Source: CBDBDZ01 sp965204215
GTDB lineage: Bacteria; Pseudomonadota; Gammaproteobacteria; Pseudomonadales; GM7GCV1
Direction of reading: 5' to 3'
DNA: 64,000 nt
Assembly (NCBI GenBank): GCA_965204215.1
Contig: CBDBDZ010000014.1
Coordinates: 496,001 to 560,000 of the forward strand
Shown here: positions 57,515 to 64,000 of the stretch, piece by piece
Numbering within the stretch: the first letter of the stretch is position 1
Layout: every line of letters starts with the position of its first letter
Notes under the pieces: model-generated
What the model saw: the letters and a program-made list of their open reading frames with translations, nothing else
Database searches by the model: none
Told to the model about the DNA's origin: nothing
Translations under genes and position numbers: made by a program

Positions 57515-59599
57515 ATGTCTTTACTACAAGCAGTTGTAACCTTGCCTGGCGTCGGTGCGGCACTATCGGAAAAATTGTCACGCCTTAATATTCAAACGCT
57601 TCAGGACCTGTTGCTGCATTTCCCCATGCGCTATGAAGACCGCACGCGCATAACGCCCATTTCTCAAGTTAAACCCTACTCTTTTGTAGTGATTGAGGGG
57701 AATGTTATTGCGGCGAATATTCAGTTTGGTAAAAGGCGCAGTTTATTGGTAGATGTAGAAGATAGCAGAGGGGCAATAACGCTGCGTTTTTTTCATTTTA
57801 ATCGAACACAGCAACAGCAATTCACGGTGAATAAAAAAATTCGTTGTATTGGTGAAGTGAGATACGGGACAAAAGCTTTAGAAATGATTCACCCTGAATA
57901 CAGCTTTAATCCAACAGATTTACCACAAAACCTTACACCAGTTTATTCGATGACCGATGGCGTTAGCCAGATACGTTTGCGAAAGCTTATTCAATCTGCA
58001 CTGGCACGCCTTGACAGATATGACTTGCCATTGATTCTGCCCGACGAAATTGCTCAAAAAATCACGGGTCAAACGCAACAAACAGGCAAGTCATTGTCTG
58101 AAATTATTCGCTTTTTACACGCGCCACCTACAGGTACAGATATTGAATTGTTGAGTAGCTCACAACACCCAATGGTACAATTGCTGATTGCTGAAGAGTT
58201 GCTGGCACATCAACTCAGTCTAATAAAAGTCAAGCAACGGCAGCACCAGCTTCAAGCGTCTTCATTAGAGCCCAAAACAAATTTGATACAGCACTTTTTA
58301 AACCAACTACCCTTTACTCCTACCAATGCGCAAAGCCGATGCTTTGAGCATATTGCCAGTGACCTGGCTCAATCTTATCCCATGCAAAGGTTGTTACAAG
58401 GGGATGTTGGCAGCGGCAAAACATTGGTTGCCTGTTTAAGCATTCTGACCTGTATTGATAATGATATGCAAGCGGTGTTGATGGCTCCAACCGAAATATT
58501 GGCGCAGCAACATTTTTATGTATTGAGTCAATGGCTTGCTCCTCTGGGTATTATGCCCATCATATTAACAGGCAAGATGACGGCCAAACAAAAACGCAAT
58601 ACTCTGGATAACCTTAAAAACAAAGAATCGTTAGTTATTGTTGGCACTCATGCACTGGTACAACAAGGAGTGACATTTTCACAATTAGGTTTGGTTATTA
58701 TCGATGAGCAACACCGTTTTGGTGTCAATCAACGCCTTGCCCTAAACGACAAGAATCAAAGGAATACTCACTTTCCTCACCAATTAATTATGACGGCAAC
58801 GCCAATACCCAGAACATTGGCAATGAGCTACTACGGTAATCTTGATATATCCATTATTGATGAACTTCCCCCAGGTAGAAAGCCAGTTATTACTACTTTA
58901 ATTAACGCCAGGCGTCGCGACAAAATTATTGCCAGAGTTGATGAGAATTGTCGCAATGGCGTTCAAGTATATTGGGTATGCACACTTATTGAAGAGTCTG
59001 ACGTATTGCAAAGTCGTGCAGCTGAAGACACCGCCCAGCAATTGCAACAAGCGCTACCACACTTAACTGTCGGGCTCATTCACGGTAGGCTAAAAGGCAG
59101 TGAAAAAAATAGCATTATGCAACAATTTAAACAGGGCGATATTCATTTACTGGTAGCCACCACCGTTATTGAAGTGGGCGTTGATGTACCCAATGCCAGC
59201 TTAATGATTATTGAAAACCCGGAGCGTTTGGGATTATCCCAATTGCATCAACTTCGAGGCAGGGTAGGCAGAGGCAGCACACAGTCACATTGCGCGCTAC
59301 TGTACAGTGAACCTCTATCAAGTCATGCAAAACAACGTATTGGCGCCATGCGCGACAACAATGACGGTTTTAAAATAGCTGAAATTGATTTAAAACTAAG
59401 AGGACCCGGCGAGTTGTTAGGAGTTAAGCAAACTGGTGAAGTGCAATTTAAACTGGTAGATCTACAGCGCGATACCGGGTTATTGTCTATCGTCCGTGAT
59501 TACGCTATGCAAAACCAGCAATCCCCTGAAGTAAAAACATTGACCGATCAATTAATTAATCGCTGGTTACCCAAAGCCGAACATTACAGTCGAGGGTAA
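57515..59599 (+). CDS. recG: ATP-dependent DNA helicase RecG
   Basis: The 694-residue protein has the N-terminal wedge/OB domain (RYEDRTRITPI from residue 39), Walker A GDVGSGKT (296-303), DEQH box (397-400) followed by RFGVNQR, MTATPIPRTLAMSYYG, and the helicase C-terminal motifs TTVIEVGVDVPNA and QLRGRVGRG. RecG reverses stalled forks and unwinds D-loops and R-loops. The start lies right after the right flank of B3. No ribosome binding site is clear (TTAAAAG before the ATG). Confidence 0.96.
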   Translation: MSLLQAVVTLPGVGAALSEKLSRLNIQTLQDLLLHFPMRYEDRTRITPISQVKPYSFVVIEGNVIAANIQFGKRRSLLVDVEDSRGAITLRFFHFNRTQQQQFTVNKKIRCIGEVRYGTKALEMIHPEYSFNPTDLPQNLTPVYSMTDGVSQIRLRKLIQSALARLDRYDLPLILPDEIAQKITGQTQQTGKSLSEIIRFLHAPPTGTDIELLSSSQHPMVQLLIAEELLAHQLSLIKVKQRQHQLQASSLEPKTNLIQHFLNQLPFTPTNAQSRCFEHIASDLAQSYPMQRLLQGDVGSGKTLVACLSILTCIDNDMQAVLMAPTEILAQQHFYVLSQWLAPLGIMPIILTGKMTAKQKRNTLDNLKNKESLVIVGTHALVQQGVTFSQLGLVIIDEQHRFGVNQRLALNDKNQRNTHFPHQLIMTATPIPRTLAMSYYGNLDISIIDELPPGRKPVITTLINARRRDKIIARVDENCRNGVQVYWVCTLIEESDVLQSRAAEDTAQQLQQALPHLTVGLIHGRLKGSEKNSIMQQFKQGDIHLLVATTVIEVGVDVPNASLMIIENPERLGLSQLHQLRGRVGRGSTQSHCALLYSEPLSSHAKQRIGAMRDNNDGFKIAEIDLKLRGPGELLGVKQTGEVQFKLVDLQRDTGLLSIVRDYAMQNQQSPEVKTLTDQLINRWLPKAEHYSRG

Positions 59600-59770
59600 T
59601 TCGGGTCAGAACAAAATTAGCTATTGACTAGCCATCATGGATTCGAGTTTTTTCTTGGTATAGAATTTTCTACTGATAACGTAAAATATTGTATTTCTTG
59701 CTATCAAAGTTCTCAATTATCTATTATTATTAACTTTTCATTTTTAAACTCCTTATGAGGTACTCTTACT

Positions 59771-60148
59771 ATGTACAGTCACATTATGGTTGGTGCAGAT
59801 GATGTTGAAGTCTCCAAAAAATTTTATGACGCTGTTTTAGGTACACTAGGCTATAAGCCTGGTTCTATCGACCCAAAAGGTCGATGCTTTTATATGGAAA
59901 AAAGCGGTATATTTTCAATTACTAAACCTATAGATGGCAACCCGACTTCCCATGGCAATGGTTCTACCATTGGATTTGCTGTTGAAAACCCTGAACAGGG
60001 TGATGCATGGCACGCAGCGGGCCTTGCCAATGGAGGTACTACTTGTGAAGATCCTCCTGGCATTCGTGAAAACGAAATGGGTAGTATATACCTGGCTTAC
60101 CTTCTAGACCCATACGGTAATAAGATTTGTGCTTTGAAACGTATGTAG
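59771..60148 (+). CDS. VOC-superfamily (glyoxalase/bleomycin resistance-like) protein
   Basis: The 125-residue protein is a single vicinal-oxygen-chelate unit: HIMVGADDVEVSKKFYDAVLGTLGY at the start, YMEKSGIFSI in the middle and AYLLDPYGNKICAL at the end. His4 and a C-terminal acidic residue would hold a metal. TGAGG lies about 12 bases upstream of the ATG. The substrate is unknown. Its TAG stop uses the first base of element D4; without D4 the codon would have been TAA. The 170 bases before it show no other gene. Confidence 0.8.
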   Translation: MYSHIMVGADDVEVSKKFYDAVLGTLGYKPGSIDPKGRCFYMEKSGIFSITKPIDGNPTSHGNGSTIGFAVENPEQGDAWHAAGLANGGTTCEDPPGIRENEMGSIYLAYLLDPYGNKICALKRM

Positions 60149-60284
60149 AGAGTTTCACACAATTGTTGTGCTCGAAACTACTGCGTTAACTGCATTAAAA
60201 ATATGCTCTAAATGTTCATTTATTGCCCGTGTATTTTTGCCTTGTATTTTCATTACCCGTGACATTGTGCAAAGCTATCATGTA
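60143..60284. mobile_element. D4, diverged 132 bp MITE-like family D element
   Basis: GAGAGTTTCACACAATTG (60148) and GTGACATTGTGCAAAGCTATC (to 60279) are the ends. Exact direct repeats ATGTA flank it at 60143-60147 and 60280-60284. The interior keeps TACTGCGTTA and TTCATTTATTGCC but has changed more than in D1 and D2, so this is an older copy. Confidence 0.8.
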
Positions 60285-60300
60285 ATTTATTGAAAAATAC

Positions 60301-60329
60301 TTGCATCCTCTACAACTTACTACTAAAAT
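60301..60329 (+). promoter_or_regulatory. rpsF: promoter of the rpsF operon
   Basis: TTGCAT (60301-60306) and TAAAAT (60324-60329) are spaced 17 bp and followed by GCCGCGCTC, a GC-rich discriminator like that of the rpsJ promoter. It starts 17 bases after the right flank of D4. Confidence 0.65.
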
Positions 60330-60339
60330 GCCGCGCTCA

Positions 60340-60408
60340 TTCAATTGAGTACAATTGAATGCTCCTTGTCTTTGACAAACCGAGATTTTTATCCGCTTGT
60401 TCAAAGAC
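60340..60408 (+). promoter_or_regulatory. structured rpsF leader, possible S6:S18 autoregulatory site
   Basis: Two RNA hairpins follow the promoter. The first is TTCAATTG-AGTA-CAATTGAA (60340-60359). The second has outer arms GTCTTTGA/TCAAAGAC (60368-60375 and 60401-60408), then CAA/TTG, and a loop region with two CCG triplets (60380-60382, 60393-60395). Known S6:S18-binding leaders before rpsF use a bulged CCG; the match here is suggestive, not proven. Confidence 0.4.
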
Positions 60409-60439
60409 TAATTTGAACCCGTGAGGAGATTACATCTGC

Positions 60440-60925
60440 ATGAGACATTACGAAATCGTATTTCTCGTTCATCCTGACCAGAGCGAACAAGTGCCTGGCA
60501 TGATTGAGCGCTACACAAAATTAATTCAAACCAATGGTAAAGTTGATCGCCTGGAAGACTGGGGGCGCAGAATTTTGGCATACCCTATTCAAAAATTGCA
60601 CAAAGCGCATTACATTTTATTCAATGTGCAGTGTAGTGCTGAAACTGTCAAAGAACTGGAAACCAGTTTCCGCTTTAACGATGCGGTGTTGCGCCATATT
60701 GTCATTCGCCGCAATAAGGCAATTACTGATGAGTCTGCAATTATGCGTGAAGACCTTGAAAATAAAGCAGCTGAGGCTGAAGCTCAAAAACGTGCAGAGG
60801 CAGCAGATAAGGAAGCGGATAATAAAGCAACCGCTTCTGAGACAAAGCAAGAAGCCAATTCAGAAGAAACCAGCGCCGAAGAAAATACCAAAAATGATTC
60901 CAACACTGAAGAGATAACATCATGA
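60440..60925 (+). CDS. rpsF: 30S ribosomal protein S6
   Basis: The first 100 residues are a normal S6 (MRHYEIVFLVHPDQSEQVPGM; LEDWGRRILAYPIQKLHKAHY). After that comes a 55-residue low-complexity tail rich in Glu, Ala, Lys, Asn and Thr, making 161 residues against 131 in E. coli. The E. coli tail receives extra glutamates from RimK. GAGGAG lies 11 bases upstream of the ATG. The stop overlaps the rpsR start by four bases, matching the S6:S18 heterodimer they form on the 30S platform. Confidence 0.95.
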   Translation: MRHYEIVFLVHPDQSEQVPGMIERYTKLIQTNGKVDRLEDWGRRILAYPIQKLHKAHYILFNVQCSAETVKELETSFRFNDAVLRHIVIRRNKAITDESAIMREDLENKAAEAEAQKRAEAADKEADNKATASETKQEANSEETSAEENTKNDSNTEEITS

Positions 60926-61182
60926 TTCGTTTCAGCAATACTAACCATCGCAACAGAAACAATAATCGAGACCCTAAAAATTGTTATTTTACCGAAAATG
61001 GAATCACTGAAATTGATTACAAAGATTTAGAAATTTTGCGTAACTCCATCACGGAAACAGGCAAAATTATACCTAGCCGTTTGTCGGGTACTAAAGTGCG
61101 TTACCAGCGTCAGCTATCCAATGCTATAAAACGCGCGCGATATTTAGCATTGTTACCCTATACTGATAAACACGAAAAATAA
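60922..61182 (+). CDS. rpsR: 30S ribosomal protein S18
   Basis: The 86-residue protein has a longer Asn/Arg-rich N-terminus (NTNHRNRNNNRDPKNCYF) than the 75-residue E. coli protein, followed by the conserved EIDYKDLEILRN and YQRQLSNAIKRARYLALLPYTDKH. It pairs with S6. The start codon is inside the last rpsF codons, so the two are translationally coupled. Confidence 0.95.
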   Translation: MIRFSNTNHRNRNNNRDPKNCYFTENGITEIDYKDLEILRNSITETGKIIPSRLSGTKVRYQRQLSNAIKRARYLALLPYTDKHEK

Positions 61183-61205
61183 ACTCGTTAGGGTTTAACC
61201 CTGGC

Positions 61206-62051
61206 ATGCTGGGCCTGGCAAAATTAATAAATCGAGGCAGGTTTAATGCTTGCTTGTGTGCCGTAGCTGGTTCTTTTGTACCGCTGCTAGCACCAGCAAC
61301 AATTAGCTTGGTTGCGTTGACTCAACGCTTTTGGGATGCAGGTTTGGTATTATTATGGGCTGTACTACTGCCAATAATAATACCAAATCAACAGCATTGG
61401 TCATACGCACCTACATTGTATTTTACGGTGTGTATGTTGTTGCCACCGTTGCTGGCGAGTACGGTATTGAAAGTAACACGTTCCTGGGTGCTGTCATTAC
61501 TGGCAATATCTATACTCGCTACTACATTAGTATTAGCATCGACACTATTTATTGATTTGAATGCAACACTTAATCAAATCAATCAATTTGTAGCAGGTAT
61601 TGCTGAGTCTAACATACAAGTACAGGCTGATATTAACCTTGATGATGTACTGGCTATGGGCGTTAATGCTATTGTTATACAAACCTTGTTAGTTTTGTTA
61701 ATTGCGAGGTGGTGGCAATCTGAATTGTTTCACAGTGGGGCATTTGGCAATGAATTTCGGGCATTGCGGCTCGATTTAAAAATTTGCGTGCCACTGGTAC
61801 TAATTTGGTCGGTAGTCTTAATGGTAGACACTGCTTCAAAGGTTTGGCAATTACCTATAATATTGCCGTTAGTTGTTGCTGGTTGTAGCCTGATTCACTG
61901 GTACGGTCATCAAACTAATAAGCTCGGTTCAGGATTTTATGTAGTGCTTTATGTAACACTGTTTATTTATGAGCCGACACGTTATATTGTCGCGTCTTTA
62001 GCGCTAATTGATGCTGTCATCAATTTGCGCTCAAGATTAATTGTTAAATAA
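61206..62051 (+). CDS. DUF2232 membrane protein (YybS-like)
   Basis: The 281-residue protein has about eight hydrophobic segments and stands between rpsR and rplI, where gammaproteobacteria related to Pseudomonas carry a DUF2232 gene. The function is unknown. It starts at 61206, 23 bases after rpsR, and ends 25 bases before the L9 start, so it is part of the same operon. Confidence 0.75.
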   Translation: MLGLAKLINRGRFNACLCAVAGSFVPLLAPATISLVALTQRFWDAGLVLLWAVLLPIIIPNQQHWSYAPTLYFTVCMLLPPLLASTVLKVTRSWVLSLLAISILATTLVLASTLFIDLNATLNQINQFVAGIAESNIQVQADINLDDVLAMGVNAIVIQTLLVLLIARWWQSELFHSGAFGNEFRALRLDLKICVPLVLIWSVVLMVDTASKVWQLPIILPLVVAGCSLIHWYGHQTNKLGSGFYVVLYVTLFIYEPTRYIVASLALIDAVINLRSRLIVK

Positions 62052-62076
62052 CTTTAAACCTATTGAGGTAAGTTTG

Positions 62077-62526
62077 ATGGAAGTTATTCTTCTAGAAAAA
62101 ATTGGTCGCCTGGGTAATCTGGGTGATACTATTTCAGTAAAAGCGGGCTATGGTCGCAATTACTTAATACCGCAGGGTAAAGCACTGCCTGCTACCAGTG
62201 AGAACCATGCATATTTTGCAGAGCGTCGTTTGGAACTTGAACAGGCCTCCAAAGACCGTGTTACTGCAGCACAAGGTAGAGCAAGCGTTATTGCCAATAT
62301 CGGTCTTATAATCATTGGTGCTAATGCTAGTGATGAAGGTAGATTATATGGATCCGTTGGTACCAGAGAAATTGCCGAAGCCATTAGCAAACGCGGCGTA
62401 GCTGTAGAGAAAAGTGAAGTATTGCTTCCTGAAGGTGTATTTCGTGAAGTTGGTGAATTTGAAGTTACACTCAAATTAGCTCCGGAAGTCACTCAAGAGA
62501 TTGGCATAACTATTGTAGCGCAATAA
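62077..62526 (+). CDS. rplI: 50S ribosomal protein L9
   Basis: The ATG at 62077 (MEVILLEKIGRLGNLGDTISVKAGYGRNYL, split) gives 149 residues, the E. coli length, with GAGG 8 bases upstream; an in-frame ATG 12 codons earlier overlaps the previous gene and is not used. L9 has two globular domains joined by a long helix (about residues 41-75). It affects frame maintenance. In many relatives dnaB follows; here a DUF2062 gene converges. Confidence 0.96.
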   Translation: MEVILLEKIGRLGNLGDTISVKAGYGRNYLIPQGKALPATSENHAYFAERRLELEQASKDRVTAAQGRASVIANIGLIIIGANASDEGRLYGSVGTREIAEAISKRGVAVEKSEVLLPEGVFREVGEFEVTLKLAPEVTQEIGITIVAQ

Positions 62527-62538
62527 GTGCCACAATTT

Positions 62539-63042
62539 TCATTTGCGGATTCTTCGATGGCGAGATACTATTGTTACTCGCCATATTATTTGTATGGTGA
62601 GATAAGCTAAAGCACCTGAAACCAGAGCCCAAATTATCGTTCCCAGTAACAAGGGTTTCCCAATTTGGCTAAATAATTGCATCCAGTTGCTTACATTTAT
62701 TTCAGAGTGAGTCGTTGGTAGCCCTAGTACTTTGGCACCAATCCACCATTCTAAATACAAAATAAACCCAAAGGTTAAAGGATTGCTGACCCACACCAAT
62801 CCTGCCGATATAGCCAAATTAGCTCGTGCAACAACCGCAAACGCGGATGCAATAAGCATTTGAATAGGTAATGGAGGTAAGGCAGCTACAAAGAATCCAA
62901 TAAAGAAAGCACGGCTAATACTACGGCGTGTAACATTTAATAATTGTCGTTCAACAATAAAAGGTTCAACCCATCGTAAACTACGGCGCTTTTTGAGCTT
63001 TTCAACACTTGGGCTAAACCGCGCAAAAAACTTTCGTGGCAT
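62539..63042 (-). CDS. DUF2062 membrane protein
   Basis: The 167-residue protein has a basic N-terminus (MPRKFFARFSPSVEKLKKRRSL) and the family blocks SRAFFIGFFVAALPPLPIQM and SAGLVWVSNPLTFGFILYLEWWIG, with three or four membrane spans. Function is unknown. It lies six bases after adk on the same strand and converges on rplI with a gap of 12 bases, which leaves no room for a terminator between them. Confidence 0.8.
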   Translation of the reverse strand: MPRKFFARFSPSVEKLKKRRSLRWVEPFIVERQLLNVTRRSISRAFFIGFFVAALPPLPIQMLIASAFAVVARANLAISAGLVWVSNPLTFGFILYLEWWIGAKVLGLPTTHSEINVSNWMQLFSQIGKPLLLGTIIWALVSGALAYLTIQIIWRVTIVSRHRRIRK

Positions 63043-63048
63043 CTATTA

Positions 63049-63690
63049 TCAGGATAAGAGGCGAACAATCGCTTTTGATATATCTTCCATTGAACCTACT
63101 CCTTTAACAGAATGATAAACTAATTTATCATTCTGTAGTGCTTTATAAAACTGTACCAGCTGTTCAGTTTGCTGGTGATAAACGTCCAAACGGTTTTTAA
63201 TAGTAGCGTCTTCGTCATCGGGTCTTTGAATTAAAGCTTCGCCACTAATGTCGTCAATGCCCTCTTGTTTCGGAGGGTTGTAAATAACGTGATAAGTACG
63301 GCCTGATGCAGGGTGAACACGTCTGCCACTTAATCGAGTGATGATATCATCATCGGGTACTTGAATTTCAATAACGGCATCAATACAAATGGCTTCATCA
63401 ATTAATGCTTGCGCTTGTGGAATAGTCCGAGGAAAGCCATCAAATAAAAAGCCATTATTACAATCAGATTCAGTAATTCGCTCTTTAATTAATGCAATAA
63501 TTAAATCATCGGGTACTAAAGCACCAGAAGCCATAAGTGCCTTGGCTTTTAAACCAAGATTTGTACCTTGAGCAACGGCATTACGCAGCATATCACCGGT
63601 TGAAATTTGAGGAATATTGAAATGCGTGCAAATCACTTGAGCTTGAGTGCCTTTACCTGCACCTGGAGGCCCTAATAAAATAATATTCAT
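63049..63690 (-). CDS. adk: adenylate kinase
   Basis: The 213-residue protein begins MNIILLGPPGAGKGTQAQV (P-loop) and shows the AMP-binding ISTGDMLRNAV, DGFPRTIPQAQAL and the long LID domain (GRRVHPASGRTYHVIYNPPK). The LID lacks the zinc cysteines, as in other gammaproteobacteria. It balances ATP, ADP and AMP. The C-terminal part after the LID is slightly diverged. bolA lies just upstream, 20 bases away. Confidence 0.96.
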   Translation of the reverse strand: MNIILLGPPGAGKGTQAQVICTHFNIPQISTGDMLRNAVAQGTNLGLKAKALMASGALVPDDLIIALIKERITESDCNNGFLFDGFPRTIPQAQALIDEAICIDAVIEIQVPDDDIITRLSGRRVHPASGRTYHVIYNPPKQEGIDDISGEALIQRPDDEDATIKNRLDVYHQQTEQLVQFYKALQNDKLVYHSVKGVGSMEDISKAIVRLLS

Positions 63691-63710
63691 AAGTTAAAAA
63701 AGGGGTGAAA

Positions 63711-64000
63711 TTAGTTTGCTCCCATGCACTCAGGAGATGCCTGTACATGAGACTGTCGTCGCAGCCATTCCTCAGCAGTAAAGGTATGTAATGCAAGGGC
63801 GTGAACGCCAGAGTTTAATTCAGCTTCTAACACGCTGTATATTGCTTGGTGGCGTTGAACAAGTCGTTGAGAGTGAAATTGGTCGGAAACCAGCACAACT
63901 TTAAAATGAGTCTCAGAATTTGCAGGAACCGCATGCATGTGACTTTCATTAATAACCTCCATAAAATGTGGAGAAAATAATCTGCGTAGCTTGGTTTCAA
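63711..64000 (-). CDS. bolA: BolA-family protein, N-terminus outside the window
   Basis: The frame is open through the right edge of the window: upstream of an internal ATG at 63962 it reads ETKLRRLFSPHF in the same frame, which matches the BolA start region. Then come EVINESHMHAVPANSETHFKVVLVSDQF (split), RHQAIYSVLEAEL and VHALALHTFTAEEW. It ends ASPECMGAN, as in BolA proper rather than IbaG. BolA proteins bind [2Fe-2S] clusters with monothiol glutaredoxins and can act as transcription factors. Confidence 0.9.
   Translation of the reverse strand, partial: ETKLRRLFSPHFMEVINESHMHAVPANSETHFKVVLVSDQFHSQRLVQRHQAIYSVLEAELNSGVHALALHTFTAEEWLRRQSHVQASPECMGAN

Noticed and set aside
62160..62492. 110-codon minus-strand frame over rplI
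   Set aside because: It is the antisense shadow of L9, which is certain on the plus strand.

Overview
This 64 kb window is a chromosomal segment of a gammaproteobacterium with low G+C content (roughly 40% by eye). Three syntenic blocks support this: smc-zipA-ligA, rsmI-lpoA-yraN and rpsF-rpsR-DUF2232-rplI. Protein sequences also resemble Pseudomonadales/Cellvibrionales-type bacteria, with an AruH very close to the Pseudomonas form, plus BolA, MsrQ, UppP and Orn of normal length. The species cannot be named from the sequence alone.

Layout. Positions 1-5.7 kb are an accessory region of minus-strand genes: a lipoprotein, a broken enolase-superfamily gene, a small secreted protein, an exported alpha/beta hydrolase and a VanY-like carboxypeptidase, separated by many repeats. 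Positions 6.0-20 kb hold the complete S10, spc and alpha ribosomal operons on the plus strand, from rpsJ to rplQ, including the short rpmJ at 16920. The operon has a near-consensus promoter at 6025-6052 and no str operon in front of it. Positions 20-32.3 kb carry mostly minus-strand housekeeping genes (ssb, a LysE-type exporter, hppA, pnp, rpsO, a DinB-like protein, an aromatic aminotransferase, mnmA, uppP, tsaB, msrQ), with orn on the plus strand. Positions 32.4-38.7 kb are smc-zipA-ligA, where ligA is an unusual variant.

Positions 38.9-43.5 kb encode an exported M20 amidohydrolase and a large secreted metalloprotease with a strange C-terminus. Positions 43.8-56.9 kb mix cell-wall genes (slt, lpoA), catabolic genes (a Rieske oxygenase, aruH, an acylating acetaldehyde dehydrogenase with its aldolase partner), rsmI, yraN, an OmpA-like protein and hemL. 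Positions 57.5-64 kb hold recG, a VOC protein, the rpsF operon, a DUF2062 protein, adk and bolA, which runs off the right edge.

The most striking signal lies outside the genes. Nearly every intergenic gap over about 150 bp outside the ribosomal cluster is filled by small non-coding repeats. I resolve at least five families, called A, B, D (with a variant D'), E and G here, plus a single 100 bp hairpin (F). Families B, D and G have terminal inverted repeats and are flanked by 5 bp direct repeats that are exact or nearly exact within each copy but differ between copies. That is the signature of transposition: these are MITE-like elements with no transposase in the window. They are nested in one another (G in B, G in D, F in B) and they touch gene ends: the mnmA start codon lies inside a 47 bp D remnant, the aruH stop codon lies in an A terminus, and the VOC stop codon is completed by the first base of a D element. 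No tRNA, rRNA, CRISPR array, transposase or integrase gene was found.
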